In this document: positions 47,791 through 58,124 of the stretch, piece after piece
How the letters are laid out: each line of letters begins with the position of its first letter
Position numbering within the stretch: position 1 is the stretch's first letter
DNA from: Pseudomonas sp. W4I3
Lineage (GTDB): Bacteria > Pseudomonadota > Gammaproteobacteria > Pseudomonadales > Pseudomonadaceae
Reading direction: 5' to 3'
Assembly: GCF_030816195.1 (NCBI RefSeq)
Contig: NZ_JAUSXS010000001.1
Span: forward strand, 1,945,501 to 2,009,500
DNA length: 64,000 nt
Position numbers and translations under genes: made by a program
The notes under the pieces: model-generated
The model's input: only the letters and a program-made list of their open reading frames with translations
Databases searched by the model: none
What the model was told of the DNA's origin: nothing

Positions 47791-49434
47791 ATGCAAACCG
47801 CCTACACCGTTCTTATCCTGCTGATGCTGGTCAGCGTTTCGCGTCTGGTCGGACGCATCATTCCCCTCCCGCTGCCGCTGGTGCAGATTGGCGCCGGGGC
47901 GCTGCTGGCCTGGCCCACGCTGGGGCTGCACGTGGCGCTGGACCCTGAGCTGTTCCTGTTTCTGTTCCTGCCGCCGCTGCTGTTCTCCGATGGCTGGCGC
48001 ATGCCCAAGCGTGAGTTGTGGCGCTTGCGCGGGCCGATCCTGACGCTGGCCGTAGGGCTGGTGCTGTTTACCGTGGTCGGCGCGGGTTATTTCATTCACT
48101 GGATTGTGCCGGCGATTCCGTTGCCGGTGGCCTTCGCCCTGGCCGCCGTGTTGTCGCCGACGGATGCCGTAGCGGTGTCGGCGATTTCCCAGAACCGCTT
48201 GCCCACGCCCTTGATGCACATGCTTCAGGGTGAGGCCTTGATGAATGACGCGTCGGGCCTGGTGACCTTCAAGTTTGCCCTGGCTGCCGCCCTGACCGGG
48301 GTGTTTTCCCTGGCCGATGCCAGCCTGACCTTTGTGTTGGTGGCCGTGGGTGGGCTCGCGGTCGGTGTGGCGTTGAGCTGGCTGGTCGGTCGCCTGCGCG
48401 CCTGGATGATCGCGCGCGGATGGGATGACCCGGCCACCCACGTGGTATTCATGTTGCTGCTGCCGTTCGCTGCCTACGTTCTGGCGGAACGCCTGGGCGC
48501 GTCGGGCATTTTGTCGGCGGTGGCGGCGGGCATGATGCAAAGCTGGCTGGACCTGCTGCCGCGTCAAACCAGTACACGGCTGCTCAATCGCAGTGTGTGG
48601 TCGCTGCTGGAGTTTGCGTTCAATGGCCTGATCTTTCTGCTGTTGGGCCTGCAACTGCCGGACATCATTAAGGCAGTGGTGAGCCATGAGACGACAGTGT
48701 GGCCGACCTTGATGTATCGCTGCCTGGACGTAGTCGCGATCTTCGTGGTGCTGGTGGTGTTGCGCTTTATCTGGGTGCAGAGCATCTGGCGGCTGTCAGG
48801 CCTGCTGCGTCGTGTGCGTGGCAAACCCGAGCTGACCTTGGTGCCCACGGCACGCTCCTGCTGGTTGCTGACGGTGGGCGGTGTGCGCGGTGCGGTGACA
48901 CTGGCGGGCGTGATGTCGGTGCCATTGCTGCTGGCGCCGGGCCAGGCTTTTCCGGAGCGCGACCTGCTGATCTTCATCGCGGCCGGCGTCATCCTGTTGT
49001 CGCTGGTGGCCGCTTGTATCGCGCTGCCGCTGCTGCTTCGAGGCATTGAAAAGAGCCCCGATGAGAAGCGGCACCGAGAGGTTCGTGACGCCTGGAAAAA
49101 AACCGCCGTGGCGGCGATCCATGCGCTGGAGGCCGAAGAACCTGATGAAGGCGCACTACCGGATGCGGCTCAAGCGGCGTTGGCCACTGAGCTCAAAGCG
49201 CGGTTGATGTCGGAATATCGCCACCAGCTTGAGGTATTCAACGATTCCGCCGAAGCCCAGGCACTGGCGCTGCAGATGGATCACTTGGAACGCAAGCTGC
49301 GGCTCAAGGGGCTGCGCGCGCAGCGGCTGGAATTGTACCGTTTGAGCCGCCAACACCAGATTGGCGATGACGTGTTACGCGAGGTCCTGGCGGATCTGGA
49401 TATGAGTGAAGCGAACCTGGGGAGCGTCAAGTAG
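47791..49434 (+). CDS. CPA1 family Na+/H+ antiporter
   Basis: 547 residues from the ATG at 47791; MQTAYTVLILLMLVSVSRLVG starts the first of about 12 helices. The family core shows FALAAVLSPTDAVAVSAISQ and the Asn-Asp pair in LMNDASGLVTF. A long hydrophilic C-terminal tail (about 420-547) is probably a cytoplasmic regulatory part. Exchanges Na+ or K+ for H+ (inferred from family). Divergent from the ArsC-like gene and convergent with dapC. Confidence 0.92.
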   Translation: MQTAYTVLILLMLVSVSRLVGRIIPLPLPLVQIGAGALLAWPTLGLHVALDPELFLFLFLPPLLFSDGWRMPKRELWRLRGPILTLAVGLVLFTVVGAGYFIHWIVPAIPLPVAFALAAVLSPTDAVAVSAISQNRLPTPLMHMLQGEALMNDASGLVTFKFALAAALTGVFSLADASLTFVLVAVGGLAVGVALSWLVGRLRAWMIARGWDDPATHVVFMLLLPFAAYVLAERLGASGILSAVAAGMMQSWLDLLPRQTSTRLLNRSVWSLLEFAFNGLIFLLLGLQLPDIIKAVVSHETTVWPTLMYRCLDVVAIFVVLVVLRFIWVQSIWRLSGLLRRVRGKPELTLVPTARSCWLLTVGGVRGAVTLAGVMSVPLLLAPGQAFPERDLLIFIAAGVILLSLVAACIALPLLLRGIEKSPDEKRHREVRDAWKKTAVAAIHALEAEEPDEGALPDAAQAALATELKARLMSEYRHQLEVFNDSAEAQALALQMDHLERKLRLKGLRAQRLELYRLSRQHQIGDDVLREVLADLDMSEANLGSVK

Positions 49435-49460
49435 TTCTGCTTTCGCTCAACGGCCGCCCC

Positions 49461-49478
49461 CACGGTGTGGGAGCGGCT
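49461..49478. repeat. Single REP remnant between antiporter gene and dapC
   Basis: Begins ACGGTGTGGGAGCGGCTTG, matching the start of the window's TGTGGGAG-type REPs, then breaks off. No inverted partner lies nearby, so it is probably a decayed element. Confidence 0.4.
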
Positions 49479-49484
49479 TGAACC

Positions 49485-50684
49485 TTAAGCGCGGCGCTGG
49501 ATGAAATCGCGTATCCGCTCAGCCGCTTCGACACATTCGGCCAGCGGCGCAACCAATGCCAGGCGCACGCGCCCGGCGCCTGGATTGAAGCCGTCCACTT
49601 CACGGGACAGGTAAGAGCCCGGCACCACCGTCACATGTTCTTCCACGAACACGTCACGGCAGAACGCCGCATCGTCCCCATTCACATTCGGCCACAGATA
49701 AAAGCCGCCGTCCGGGCTTTGCACATCCAGCACCGGTTTGAGGATTGCCAGCACCGCGTCAAACTTCTCGCGATACAGGTCACGGTTGGCCAGTACGTGT
49801 GCTTCGTCTTGCCACGCGGCGATGCTGGCCAGCTGGGTTTGCACTGGCATGGCGCAACCATGGTAGGTGCGATACAGCAGGAACGCCTTGAGAATCTCAG
49901 CGTCGCCAGCCACGAAGCCCGAACGCAGGCCTGGCAGGTTGGAACGCTTGGACAGGCTATGGAACACCACGCAACGCTTGAAGTCCTGGCGACCCAGTTC
50001 GACACAGGCGCTCAGCAGGCCCGGCGGCGGGGTTTGCTCGTCGAAGTAGAGTTCGCTGTAGCACTCGTCGGCGGCGATCACGAAATCGTATTCGTCGGCC
50101 AGGGCGATCAGCTTTTTCAGGGTGTCTACGGGGATCAGCGCGCCGGTCGGGTTGCCCGGAGAGCACAGGAACAGGATCTGGCAGCGTTTCCAGATGTCCG
50201 GCGACACCGCATCGAAGTCCGGGTTGAAACCATTGCTGTCCAGGCACGCCAGGTAATGCGGCTTGGCACCGGCGAGGAACGCGGCGCCTTCGTAGATCTG
50301 GTAGAACGGGTTCGGGCTCACCACCAGCGCGTCGTCACTGCGATTGACCACGGTCTGGGTAAAGGCGAACAACGCCTCGCGCGTGCCATTGACCGGCAGG
50401 ATATTGCGCGCGGGGTCCAGCCAGCCGCCGGGTACGTTGAAGCGGCGTTCGCACCAGGCACCAATGGCCTCGCGCAGTGCAGGGATGCCCAACGTGGTCG
50501 GGTACACCGCCATCTGGTCCAGGTTATTGCTCAACGCCTCGGCGACGAACCTGGGTGATGTGTGCTTGGGCTCGCCAATCGACTGTGCAATCGGGCGTTT
50601 GTCCGGGTTCGGGGTGACACTGCCGAGCAAGGCGCGCAGTTTCTCGAACGGGTAGGGCTGCAGCTGGTTCAGGGCGTTGTTCAT
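49485..50684 (-). CDS. dapC: Succinyl-diaminopimelate transaminase DapC
   Basis: PLP aminotransferase making N-succinyl-LL-DAP from its keto precursor, between DapD and DapE. 399 residues; aminotransferase class I with the PLP lysine in FHSLSKRSNLPGLRSGF and SPGNPTGALI. The start is the ATG at 50684; an upstream in-frame start would add 19 unrelated residues. glnD lies upstream on the same strand, separated by a REPIN. Confidence 0.93.
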   Translation of the reverse strand: MNNALNQLQPYPFEKLRALLGSVTPNPDKRPIAQSIGEPKHTSPRFVAEALSNNLDQMAVYPTTLGIPALREAIGAWCERRFNVPGGWLDPARNILPVNGTREALFAFTQTVVNRSDDALVVSPNPFYQIYEGAAFLAGAKPHYLACLDSNGFNPDFDAVSPDIWKRCQILFLCSPGNPTGALIPVDTLKKLIALADEYDFVIAADECYSELYFDEQTPPPGLLSACVELGRQDFKRCVVFHSLSKRSNLPGLRSGFVAGDAEILKAFLLYRTYHGCAMPVQTQLASIAAWQDEAHVLANRDLYREKFDAVLAILKPVLDVQSPDGGFYLWPNVNGDDAAFCRDVFVEEHVTVVPGSYLSREVDGFNPGAGRVRLALVAPLAECVEAAERIRDFIQRRA

Positions 50685-50741
50685 CGAAAGTCTCGTCAAG
50701 TTCAGTTGTCGGCACGCAGTCTGGTTGCCGACGAAATTCAA

Positions 50742-50830
50742 TGTGGGAGGGGGCTTGCTCCCGATTGCGTTGTGTCAGTCAGCTGATTTTTATCTGATCC
50801 ACTGCTATCGGGAGCAAGCCCCCTCCCACA
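50742..50830. repeat. REPIN, TGTGGGAGGGGGCTTGC type (second copy)
   Basis: REP 50742-50765 and inverted partner 50807-50830 match perfectly over 24 bases with a 41-base middle. The middle resembles the copy at 38052 (both contain TGTCAGTC and CTGATCCAC). It lies between glnD and dapC, two genes in the same direction. Confidence 0.85.
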
Positions 50831-50841
50831 GAAGCCGATGT

Positions 50842-53544
50842 TCATAGGGTCAGGCGCGTCAGCTCGACGCCGGGTTCCTGGGTCACGCTCAATTGCTCAA
50901 CGATTGCATCCTGCAAGCGGCGGCACAGCTCGGGGTCGGACAGCGGCTGGTTGTCGGCGTCGGTGATGAAGAACACGTCTTCGACGCGCTCGCCGAGGGT
51001 CGCAATCTTGGCGTTCTGCAAAGACAGGTCGAACTCGAGGAAAATCCCGCCGATGCGTGCCAGCAGGCCCGGGCGATCCGGCGCGCTGAGTTCCAGCAGC
51101 GTCACCGGGCGCTGGGCATCGTTGGAGATGGTCACCTGGGGCGCAAAGGCAAAGTGCTTGAGCTGGCGCGGTACCCGGCGCTGGATGATGGTCGGGTAGT
51201 CGTCCGGGTTGCGCAGGGCGTCGGTGAGGCCTTCGCGGATTTTCTTCACGCGCGCCGGATTGTCGCCGATCGAGTCGCCATCGGTGTCGAGCACTATGTA
51301 GGTGTCGAGGGTGAACTGGCTGCTGGAGGTGATCACTCGGGCGTCATGAATGTTCAGGTTGAGCTGGTCCATGGCCGCCACGGTCACGGCGAAGAAGTCA
51401 TGTTGGTCCGGCGCATAGATGAAGATCTGCGTGCCGCCTTCAAATTCGCGCTGGGTGGTTTCCTTGATCAGCACCAACGGGCCACCATCGGCCGGCTGTT
51501 GCAGGATGGCGTCGGTGTGCCAGGCGACATCGCCGGCGGTATGGCGCAGGAAGTAGTCATCGCCCAGTTGCGACCACAGTTGTTCGACATCGTCCGGGTC
51601 GTTGCCGCCGCGCACCAGGATATCCAGGGCCGCGCTTTGGGTGCGGCGGATCTGCTCTTCGCGGTCCACCGGGTTTTCCAGGCCGCGGCGCAGCGCGCGC
51701 TTGGTCTCGGTGTACAGTTGGCGCAGCAGGCTGGCGCGCCAGGAATTCCACAGCGTTGGGTTGGTGGCGTTGATGTCGGAGACGGTCAGCACGTAGAGGT
51801 AGTCGAGGCGGGTTTCATCGCCGACGATCTGCGCGAAGTCGTGGATGACTTGCGGGTCGGACAGGTCCTTGCGCTGGGCGGTGGTCGACATCACCAGGTG
51901 GTTCTGCACCAGCCAGACGATCAGGCGGCTGTCCCACAGCGGCAACTGGTGGCGTTGGCAGAACGCTTCGGCATCGACCGCGCCGATCTCCGAGTGGTCG
52001 CCATGCCGGCCTTTGCCGATGTCGTGGTACAGCCCGGCCAGGTAAATCAGCTCGGGCTTGGGCAGCTTGGCCATGAGCTTGCTGGCCAGCGGGAATTTTT
52101 CTGACACCTGGGTGTACTGCAACTTACGCAGGTGCTTGATCAGGTTCAGGGTGTGGGCGTCCACGGTATAGATGTGGAACAGGTCGTGCTGCATCTGCCC
52201 GACGATAAAGCCGAACTCCGGCAGGTAGCGCCCAAGGATGCCGTAGCGGTTCATCCGCCGCAGGTTGCGGTGGATGCCGATCTTGCACTTGAACAGCTCG
52301 ATAAACAGGCTGGTGTTGCGGATGTCGTTACGAAACTCATCATCGATCAGGTGACGGTTTTCCCGCAGCAGGCGGATGGTGTCGGCGCGCACGCCTTTGA
52401 TTTCCGGCTGCTGGGCCATCAGCACGAAGATTTCCAGCATGGCGAACGGCGTGCGGCGGAACACATTGTCGTTGCGTGCCTCGATATAGCCATCGTGCAG
52501 TTGAAAGCGCGCATTGATCGGTTGCGGCGGCGCTTCGTCTTCGGGGGCCAGGATCACTTCTTCGAAGTGCTGGATGATCAGGTCGCTGAGCTGGGCAATG
52601 CTCATTACCACCCGGTAATACTGTTGCATGAAGCTTTCGATGCTGGTCTTCGCGTCTTCGCCTTCAAAACCCAGGAGGGTGGCGATGGAGCGTTGGTGGT
52701 CGAACAGCAGGCGGTCTTCGGAGCGCCCGGCAAGCATGTGCAGCGCGTAGCGCACTTTCCACAGGAACTCCTGGGACGAGGCCAGCAGGGCGTTTTCGCT
52801 CTCCACCAGAAAGCCCTCGCCGGCCAGGGCGCGCAGGTTCAAGGTGCCGTACTGGCGGCGGGCGACCCACAAGATCGTCTGGATATCGCGCAACCCGCCC
52901 GGCGAGCCTTTGACGTTGGGCTCCAGGTTGTATTCGGTGTCGTTGTACTTGTGGTGGCGGGCCTTTTGCTCGGCGCGCTTGGCCAGGAAGAAGTCCTTGC
53001 TCGGCCACATGTGTGCGGTGCTGGTGACTTCGAGCATGCGTTGGCGAAGGCGCTCGGGGCCGCAGATGGTGCGGCTTTCCATCAGGTTGGTGACCACCGT
53101 CAGGTCGGCGCGGGCCTCTTCGGCGCATTCATCGACCGAGCGTACGCTCTGACCGACTTCCAGGCCGATGTCCCACAACAGCGTCAGAAATCGCTCGATG
53201 GAATCGCGAAACATCTCATGGTCGGCGCTGTCCAGCAGGATCAGCAGGTCGATGTCGGAGTAGGGGTGCAACTCGCCACGCCCGTAGCCGCCAACCGCCA
53301 CCAGGGCGATATCCGCCTCGGTGCTCCAGCTGAACTGTTCCCAGGCTTTTTGCAGGATGTTATCGACGAACCAAGCGCGGTCCTCGATCAGCCGGCGGAT
53401 GTCGCGGCCGCTGCGAAAGCGCTGGTCGAGCACCTCGCGCGCCTGGCGGATCGCCTTCTTGAACGCGGCGATGGGGCTTGCCTTCAGTGCCAGTTCGGCC
53501 TGGAACTGGCCACGGTCGAAGAGTTCGGGATCCACTTGGGGCAT
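50842..53544 (-). CDS. glnD: Bifunctional uridylyltransferase/uridylyl-removing enzyme GlnD
   Basis: Nitrogen sensor that adds UMP to PII when glutamine is low and removes it when high. 900 residues: N-terminal nucleotidyltransferase with [19 protein letters not shown] (Asp97 and Asp99 ligands), an HD domain ([16 protein letters not shown]), and two C-terminal ACT domains (about 710-790 and 820-900) that bind glutamine. ATG at 53544. It lies between map and dapC. Confidence 0.96.
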   Translation of the reverse strand: MPQVDPELFDRGQFQAELALKASPIAAFKKAIRQAREVLDQRFRSGRDIRRLIEDRAWFVDNILQKAWEQFSWSTEADIALVAVGGYGRGELHPYSDIDLLILLDSADHEMFRDSIERFLTLLWDIGLEVGQSVRSVDECAEEARADLTVVTNLMESRTICGPERLRQRMLEVTSTAHMWPSKDFFLAKRAEQKARHHKYNDTEYNLEPNVKGSPGGLRDIQTILWVARRQYGTLNLRALAGEGFLVESENALLASSQEFLWKVRYALHMLAGRSEDRLLFDHQRSIATLLGFEGEDAKTSIESFMQQYYRVVMSIAQLSDLIIQHFEEVILAPEDEAPPQPINARFQLHDGYIEARNDNVFRRTPFAMLEIFVLMAQQPEIKGVRADTIRLLRENRHLIDDEFRNDIRNTSLFIELFKCKIGIHRNLRRMNRYGILGRYLPEFGFIVGQMQHDLFHIYTVDAHTLNLIKHLRKLQYTQVSEKFPLASKLMAKLPKPELIYLAGLYHDIGKGRHGDHSEIGAVDAEAFCQRHQLPLWDSRLIVWLVQNHLVMSTTAQRKDLSDPQVIHDFAQIVGDETRLDYLYVLTVSDINATNPTLWNSWRASLLRQLYTETKRALRRGLENPVDREEQIRRTQSAALDILVRGGNDPDDVEQLWSQLGDDYFLRHTAGDVAWHTDAILQQPADGGPLVLIKETTQREFEGGTQIFIYAPDQHDFFAVTVAAMDQLNLNIHDARVITSSSQFTLDTYIVLDTDGDSIGDNPARVKKIREGLTDALRNPDDYPTIIQRRVPRQLKHFAFAPQVTISNDAQRPVTLLELSAPDRPGLLARIGGIFLEFDLSLQNAKIATLGERVEDVFFITDADNQPLSDPELCRRLQDAIVEQLSVTQEPGVELTRLTL

Positions 53545-53609
53545 CGATCGGTTTTCCTTTCTATCTATCAGTCAGTCACAACACCAGTGTGGGAAAACCT
53601 CAGCAACCC

Positions 53610-54404
53610 TTACGCCGACGCTGCATCCGAGGTGCGCGCGATTGTGTCATCGGCGCGCAGGGTGAAGATCTCGTAGCCGGTTTCGGTGACCAGCAGGGTA
53701 TGTTCCCACTGGGCCGAGAGCTTGCGGTCCTTGGTGATGGCGGTCCAGCCATCGCCTAGCACCTTGGTGTCGGCCTTGCCCTGGTTGATCATCGGCTCGA
53801 TGGTAAAGGTCATGCCGGCCTTGAGTTCCATGCCGGTGCCGGCGCGGCCGTAGTGCAGGATCTGCGGTTCTTCATGGAACACGGTACCGATGCCGTGGCC
53901 GCAGAACTCGCGCACCACCGAGAAGCCGTTCTTTTCGGCGTGCTTCTGGATCACTTCACCGATATCGCCCAGGCGGCAGCCAGGCTTGACGATCTCGATG
54001 GCCTTGTACATGCATTCCTGGGTGACCTGGGACAGGCGTTCGGCCCAGACCGGCACGTTGCCGACGTGGAACATGCGGCTGGTGTCGCCGAAATAGCGGT
54101 CCTTGATCACGGTGACGTCGATGTTCAGGGTGTCGCCATCCTTCAACGGCTTGTCACCCGGGATGCCGTGGCACACCACGTGGTTGACCGAGGTGCAGAT
54201 CGACTTGGGGAAGCCTTTGTAATTCAGCGGGGCAGGAATGGCCTTCTGCACATTGACAATATAGTCATGGCAGATCTGGTTCAGTTCTTCGGTGGTGACG
54301 CCAGGCTTGACGTGTTCGGCGATCATTTCCAGTACGTCGGCGGCCAGTTTGCCGGCGATGCGCATGCCGGCGATGTCTTCGGCGGTCTTCAAACTAACGG
54401 TCAT
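53610..54404 (-). CDS. map: Methionine aminopeptidase type I
   Basis: Removes initiator methionine; cytoplasmic dinuclear metalloenzyme. 264 residues; the metal ligands lie in LNIDVTVIKDRYFGDTS, REFCGHGIGTVFHEEP and FTIEPM. The start is the ATG at 54404; the longer in-frame version adds seven residues without a ribosome-binding site. Divergent from rpsB, as in many proteobacteria. Confidence 0.95.
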   Translation of the reverse strand: MTVSLKTAEDIAGMRIAGKLAADVLEMIAEHVKPGVTTEELNQICHDYIVNVQKAIPAPLNYKGFPKSICTSVNHVVCHGIPGDKPLKDGDTLNIDVTVIKDRYFGDTSRMFHVGNVPVWAERLSQVTQECMYKAIEIVKPGCRLGDIGEVIQKHAEKNGFSVVREFCGHGIGTVFHEEPQILHYGRAGTGMELKAGMTFTIEPMINQGKADTKVLGDGWTAITKDRKLSAQWEHTLLVTETGYEIFTLRADDTIARTSDAASA

Positions 54405-54641
54405 ACAGGCTCTCTCTAGCGCCAAGCGCTGAAATCAATACGGTTCACGGGCGTGCGACATGAGGTTACATATTTCGCACAAGCCACAAAAAACGCGATT
54501 CTAACAGACGCGGGCGGCAAACCATGAGCCCCTGACGATCGCTTCTCTCTATAGAGTGGGGTTATATCGACGCTATTCAAAGGGTTGGGACGGGGCGACT
54601 CAAGGCAAATGTGATTGCGGGTTCCGTTTTCGCCCTTGCTG

Positions 54642-54652
54642 TGGTATAAAAT
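54642..54652 (+). promoter_or_regulatory. Extended -10 promoter of rpsB
   Basis: TGGTATAAAAT: the extended TG (54642-54643) and TATAAA at 54645-54650. A G/C-rich stretch follows (GCGCCGCTTTCCGGGG), as seen at promoters under stringent control. There is no good -35, consistent with an extended -10. Confidence 0.55.
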
Positions 54653-54654
54653 GC

Positions 54655-54791
54655 GCCGCTTTCCGGGGATGCCCCGTAGAGCTTAAATCCACACACGTGT
54701 CGACACGATGACCTGGGTGCCGGAGGCCTTGAAGCCGCTGGTTGGTCATTGGGATACGTGGAGGCCAAACCCGACTTATTAAGGAACTATC
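54655..54791 (+). ncRNA. rpsB 5' leader, likely S2-binding autoregulatory element
   Basis: About 135 bases of untranslated leader with a CGGGG-ATG-CCCCG hairpin near its 5' end and further pairing around the CCGGAGGCC block. In gamma-proteobacteria the rpsB leader (t44-type RNA) is bound by S2 to repress rpsB-tsf (established). Homology here is inferred from position, length and hairpins. Confidence 0.5.
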
Positions 54792-55529
54792 ATGTCCCAA
54801 GTCAACATGCGCGATATGCTGAAGGCCGGTGTGCACTTCGGTCACCAGACCCGTTACTGGAACCCGAAAATGGGCAAGTACATTTTCGGCGCGCGTAACA
54901 AGATTCACATTATCAACCTTGAAAAAACCCTGCCAATGTTCAACGAAGCTCTGACTTTCGTAGAGCGTCTGGCCCAGGGCAAAAACAAGATCCTGTTCGT
55001 CGGCACCAAGCGTTCCGCTGGCAAGATCGTTGCTGAAGAAGCAGCACGTTGCGGTTCGCCGTACGTCGATCACCGCTGGTTGGGCGGCATGCTGACCAAC
55101 TTCAAAACCATCCGTGCTTCCATCAAGCGTCTGCGTGACCTTGAAGTGCAAGCCGAAGACGGTACTTTCGCCAAGCTGACCAAGAAAGAAGCGCTGATGC
55201 GCTCCCGTGACCTGGAAAAGCTCGATCGTTCCCTGGGTGGTATCAAGGACATGGGCGGTCTGCCTGACGCACTGTTCGTTATCGACGTTGATCACGAGCG
55301 CATCGCGATCACCGAAGCCAACAAGCTGGGCATCCCTGTTATCGGCGTAGTCGATACCAACAGCAGCCCGGAAGGCGTTGACTACATCATCCCAGGCAAC
55401 GATGACGCAATTCGCGCTATCCAGCTGTACATGGGTTCGATGGCTGACGCTGTAATCCGTGGTCGCAACCACGTTGCTGGTGGCACTGAGCAGTTCGTTG
55501 AAGAAGCTCCGGTAGCCGCAGCTGAGTAA
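54792..55529 (+). CDS. rpsB: 30S ribosomal protein S2
   Basis: 245 residues; [27 protein letters not shown], the conserved [12 protein letters not shown] and [17 protein letters not shown] are typical. ATG at 54792 with AAGGAAC upstream. Followed by an internal terminator and tsf. A housekeeping gene with strongly biased codon use. Confidence 0.98.
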   Translation: MSQVNMRDMLKAGVHFGHQTRYWNPKMGKYIFGARNKIHIINLEKTLPMFNEALTFVERLAQGKNKILFVGTKRSAGKIVAEEAARCGSPYVDHRWLGGMLTNFKTIRASIKRLRDLEVQAEDGTFAKLTKKEALMRSRDLEKLDRSLGGIKDMGGLPDALFVIDVDHERIAITEANKLGIPVIGVVDTNSSPEGVDYIIPGNDDAIRAIQLYMGSMADAVIRGRNHVAGGTEQFVEEAPVAAAE

Positions 55530-55557
55530 TTGACGCCCTGGCGTTGACTCAGTAAGC

Positions 55558-55582
55558 AAAAAGGGGGCTTGGCCCCCTTTTT
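55558..55582 (+). terminator. Intrinsic terminator/attenuator between rpsB and tsf
   Basis: AAAAAGGGGGC / GCCCCCTTTTT, 11-bp stem with a short loop and T-run. A terminator at this place adjusts the rpsB:tsf ratio in E. coli (established); some transcripts should read through. Confidence 0.85.
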
Positions 55583-55733
55583 GCCACCTCGAAAACCGTT
55601 TGTCGGCGCCCACTTGTGGCAGCGCAACCTAGCGACTGTAACGTGCAGCAGCCTACAACGGAGATTCGGGAAGAATTGATCCCCCGTTCGATCGGGTGGA
55701 ATGGTTGAAAACCTATCCAAGAGGAATTTGAAA

Positions 55734-56597
55734 ATGGCAGCAATTACTGCAGCGTTGGTTAAAGAACTGCGTGAGCGTACTGGCGAAGGCATGATGGACT
55801 GCAAGAAGGCCCTGGAAAAGGCTGACGGCGACATCGAAAAAGCCATTGATGACATGCGTGCTTCCGGCGCCATCAAGGCTGCCAAGAAAGCAGGCAACGT
55901 AGCTGCTGAAGGCGCTATCGCTCTGAAGACTGACGGCAAAGCCGCCGTTCTGCTGGAAGTGAACTCGCAGACCGACTTCCTGGCTCTGCAGGACGACTTC
56001 AAGGCATTTGTTGCCGCCAGCGTTGAAAAAGCGTTCGCCGACAAGCTGACTGACGTCGCTCCGCTGATCGAAGCTCAAGAAGCTGCGCGCCTGGTACTGG
56101 TCGGCAAGGTTGGCGAAAACGTCAACATCCGTCGCCTGGTTCGCGTTGAAGGTGACGTGGTTGGCGGTTACCTGCACGGTAACAAGATCGGTGTTGCTGT
56201 TGTACTGAAAGGCGGCGACATTGAGCTGGCGAACGATATCGCTATGCACGTAGCGGCCAGCAACCCAGAGTTCCTGCTGCCTTCGGAAGTTTCGGCAGAA
56301 GCGATCGAGCGTGAAAAAGCTGTGTTCCTGCAGCTGAACGAAGAAAAAATCAAAGGCAAGCCAGAAAACATTGTTGAGAACATGGTCAAGGGCCGTATCA
56401 GCAAGTTCCTGGCTGAAGCAAGCCTGGTTGAGCAGGCGTTCGTCAAGAACCCTGAAGTCAAGGTTGGCGAGCTGGCCAAGAAAGCCGGTGCTGAAATCGT
56501 TTCCTTCACCTACTTCAAAGTAGGCGAAGGCATCGAGAAGCCGGTCGACAACTTCGCTGAAGAAGTTGCTGCCCAGCTGGCTGCCGCCAAGCAATAA
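55734..56597 (+). CDS. tsf: Elongation factor Ts
   Basis: 287 residues; recycles EF-Tu-GDP to GTP. MAAITAALVKELRERTGEGMMDCKKALEKADGD with the conserved RTGEGMMDCKKAL, and TDFVA-like VNSQTDFLALQ. The start is the ATG at 55734 after GAGG at 55721-55724. Followed by a terminator before pyrH. Confidence 0.98.
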   Translation: MAAITAALVKELRERTGEGMMDCKKALEKADGDIEKAIDDMRASGAIKAAKKAGNVAAEGAIALKTDGKAAVLLEVNSQTDFLALQDDFKAFVAASVEKAFADKLTDVAPLIEAQEAARLVLVGKVGENVNIRRLVRVEGDVVGGYLHGNKIGVAVVLKGGDIELANDIAMHVAASNPEFLLPSEVSAEAIEREKAVFLQLNEEKIKGKPENIVENMVKGRISKFLAEASLVEQAFVKNPEVKVGELAKKAGAEIVSFTYFKVGEGIEKPVDNFAEEVAAQLAAAKQ

Positions 56598-56620
56598 GAC
56601 AGTTTTCAACTGTCGCCCGA

Positions 56621-56656
56621 AAGAGGCTGCCCGCTCACGCGCGCAGCCTCTTTTCA
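56621..56656 (+). terminator. Intrinsic terminator after tsf
   Basis: AAGAGGCTGC / GCAGCCTCTT stem with a 12-base loop, followed by TTC. A second small stem GACAGTT/AACTGTC lies just before it (56598-56614). Confidence 0.75.
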
Positions 56657-56809
56657 AATGGGAAGGCTAATTTTATTTGGCTTCCCCTCGGAACTGGCTT
56701 ACAAAGCCGTGTTCCGATGGCGCTGTGATGGCGTCCAGCTAGAGTGAACGCAAGCCGTAAACGGCTCGCCAAGAATTTTTTTAAAAATACGCCGCAGGAG
56801 AGATTCGCA

Positions 56810-57553
56810 ATGGCTCAGCAGGGCAGTGGTTATCAGGCTCGCTATAAACGCATTCTACTCAAGCTCAGCGGCGAGGCCCTGATGGGCTCGGAAGAGTTCG
56901 GGATCGACCCCAAGGTGCTTGACCGCATGGCACTCGAGGTCGGCCAATTGGTCGGTATCGGCGTCCAGGTGGGTCTGGTGATCGGCGGTGGTAACCTGTT
57001 CCGCGGCGCGGCACTGAGCGCTGCCGGCATGGATCGGGTCACTGGCGACCACATGGGCATGCTGGCCACTGTGATGAACGCCCTGGCCATGCGGGACGCC
57101 CTTGAGCGTGCCAACATCTCGGCCATCGTGATGTCGGCGATCTCCATGGTTGGCGTGACCGATCACTATGATCGCCGTAAGGCCATGCGCCACCTGAACG
57201 CCAAGGAAGTGGTGATCTTTGCCGCTGGCACGGGTAACCCGTTCTTCACCACCGATTCGGCCGCGTGCCTGCGCGCTATCGAAATCGACGCCGACGTGGT
57301 GCTGAAGGCGACCAAGGTGGATGGCGTATACACTGCAGATCCATTCAAAGACCCGCATGCCGAGAAGTTCGATCATCTGACCTACGATGAAGTGCTGGAT
57401 CGCAAGCTGGGCGTGATGGACCTCACGGCTATCTGCCTGTGCCGCGACCACAAGATGCCGCTGCGCGTATTTAACATGAACAAGCCCGGCGCCCTGCTGA
57501 ATATCGTACACGGCGGCGCGGAAGGGACTCTGATCGAGGAAGGCCAACAATGA
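56810..57553 (+). CDS. pyrH: UMP kinase
   Basis: 247 residues; phosphorylates UMP, hexameric and regulated by GTP/UTP. Visible: [21 protein letters not shown], and [33 protein letters not shown] at 56810 after GGAGAG. Overlaps frr by 4 bases (ATGA), so coupled. Confidence 0.97.
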   Translation: MAQQGSGYQARYKRILLKLSGEALMGSEEFGIDPKVLDRMALEVGQLVGIGVQVGLVIGGGNLFRGAALSAAGMDRVTGDHMGMLATVMNALAMRDALERANISAIVMSAISMVGVTDHYDRRKAMRHLNAKEVVIFAAGTGNPFFTTDSAACLRAIEIDADVVLKATKVDGVYTADPFKDPHAEKFDHLTYDEVLDRKLGVMDLTAICLCRDHKMPLRVFNMNKPGALLNIVHGGAEGTLIEEGQQ

Positions 57554-58107
57554 TCAACGAAATCAAGAAAGACGCTCAAGAGCGTATGCAAAAATCCCTG
57601 GAGTCTCTGAACCATGCATTTGGTCAGATTCGTACCGGCAAGGCTCACCCAAGCATCCTGGGTAGCGTGATGGTGCCGTACTACGGCACGGACACCTCGA
57701 TCACGCAGGTGGCCAACATCACGGTAAAAGACTCGCGCACCCTGCAAGTCGTGGCCTTTGAGCGCAACATGCTCGGCGCTGTCGACAAGGCTATCCAGAG
57801 CGCCGGCCTGAACCTCAACCCGACCAACCTGGGCGAGTTGCTGCTGATTTCCATGCCAGCCCTGACCGAAGAAACCCGCAAGGGCTTCACCAAGCAGGCG
57901 CGCAGTGCGGCTGAAGATGCACGCGTTGCTGTGCGCAACATTCGTCGCGATGCCTTGGGTGACCTCAAGAAGCTGGTCAAGGACAAGGAAATCAGCGAAG
58001 ACGAAGAGCGCCGTGCCGTTGCCGATATCGACAAGCTGACCAAGGATGCGGAGGCCCAGATCACCAAGGCCACCGAAGAAAAAGAAAAGGACCTGATGGC
58101 CGTATAA
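57550..58107 (+). CDS. frr: Ribosome recycling factor
   Basis: 185 residues; with EF-G splits the post-termination ribosome. The family segments [29 protein letters not shown] and IRRDA are clear. Starts within an ATGA overlap with pyrH. Followed by uppS after 17 bases. Confidence 0.98.
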   Translation: MINEIKKDAQERMQKSLESLNHAFGQIRTGKAHPSILGSVMVPYYGTDTSITQVANITVKDSRTLQVVAFERNMLGAVDKAIQSAGLNLNPTNLGELLLISMPALTEETRKGFTKQARSAAEDARVAVRNIRRDALGDLKKLVKDKEISEDEERRAVADIDKLTKDAEAQITKATEEKEKDLMAV

Positions 58108-58124
58108 GGGGTCAGGACGCCTTC

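Larger units (their letters stand above)
54405..54791. other. Intergenic region between map and rpsB (387 bases)
   Basis: Holds the map promoter side, the rpsB promoter and the rpsB leader. No gene is supported; the short ORFs here are not convincing. The leader and promoter parts are listed separately. Confidence 0.6.

Noticed and set aside
52132..53676. 514-codon rightward ORF antisense to glnD
   Set aside because: glnD domains are complete on the minus strand; this has no recognisable motif.
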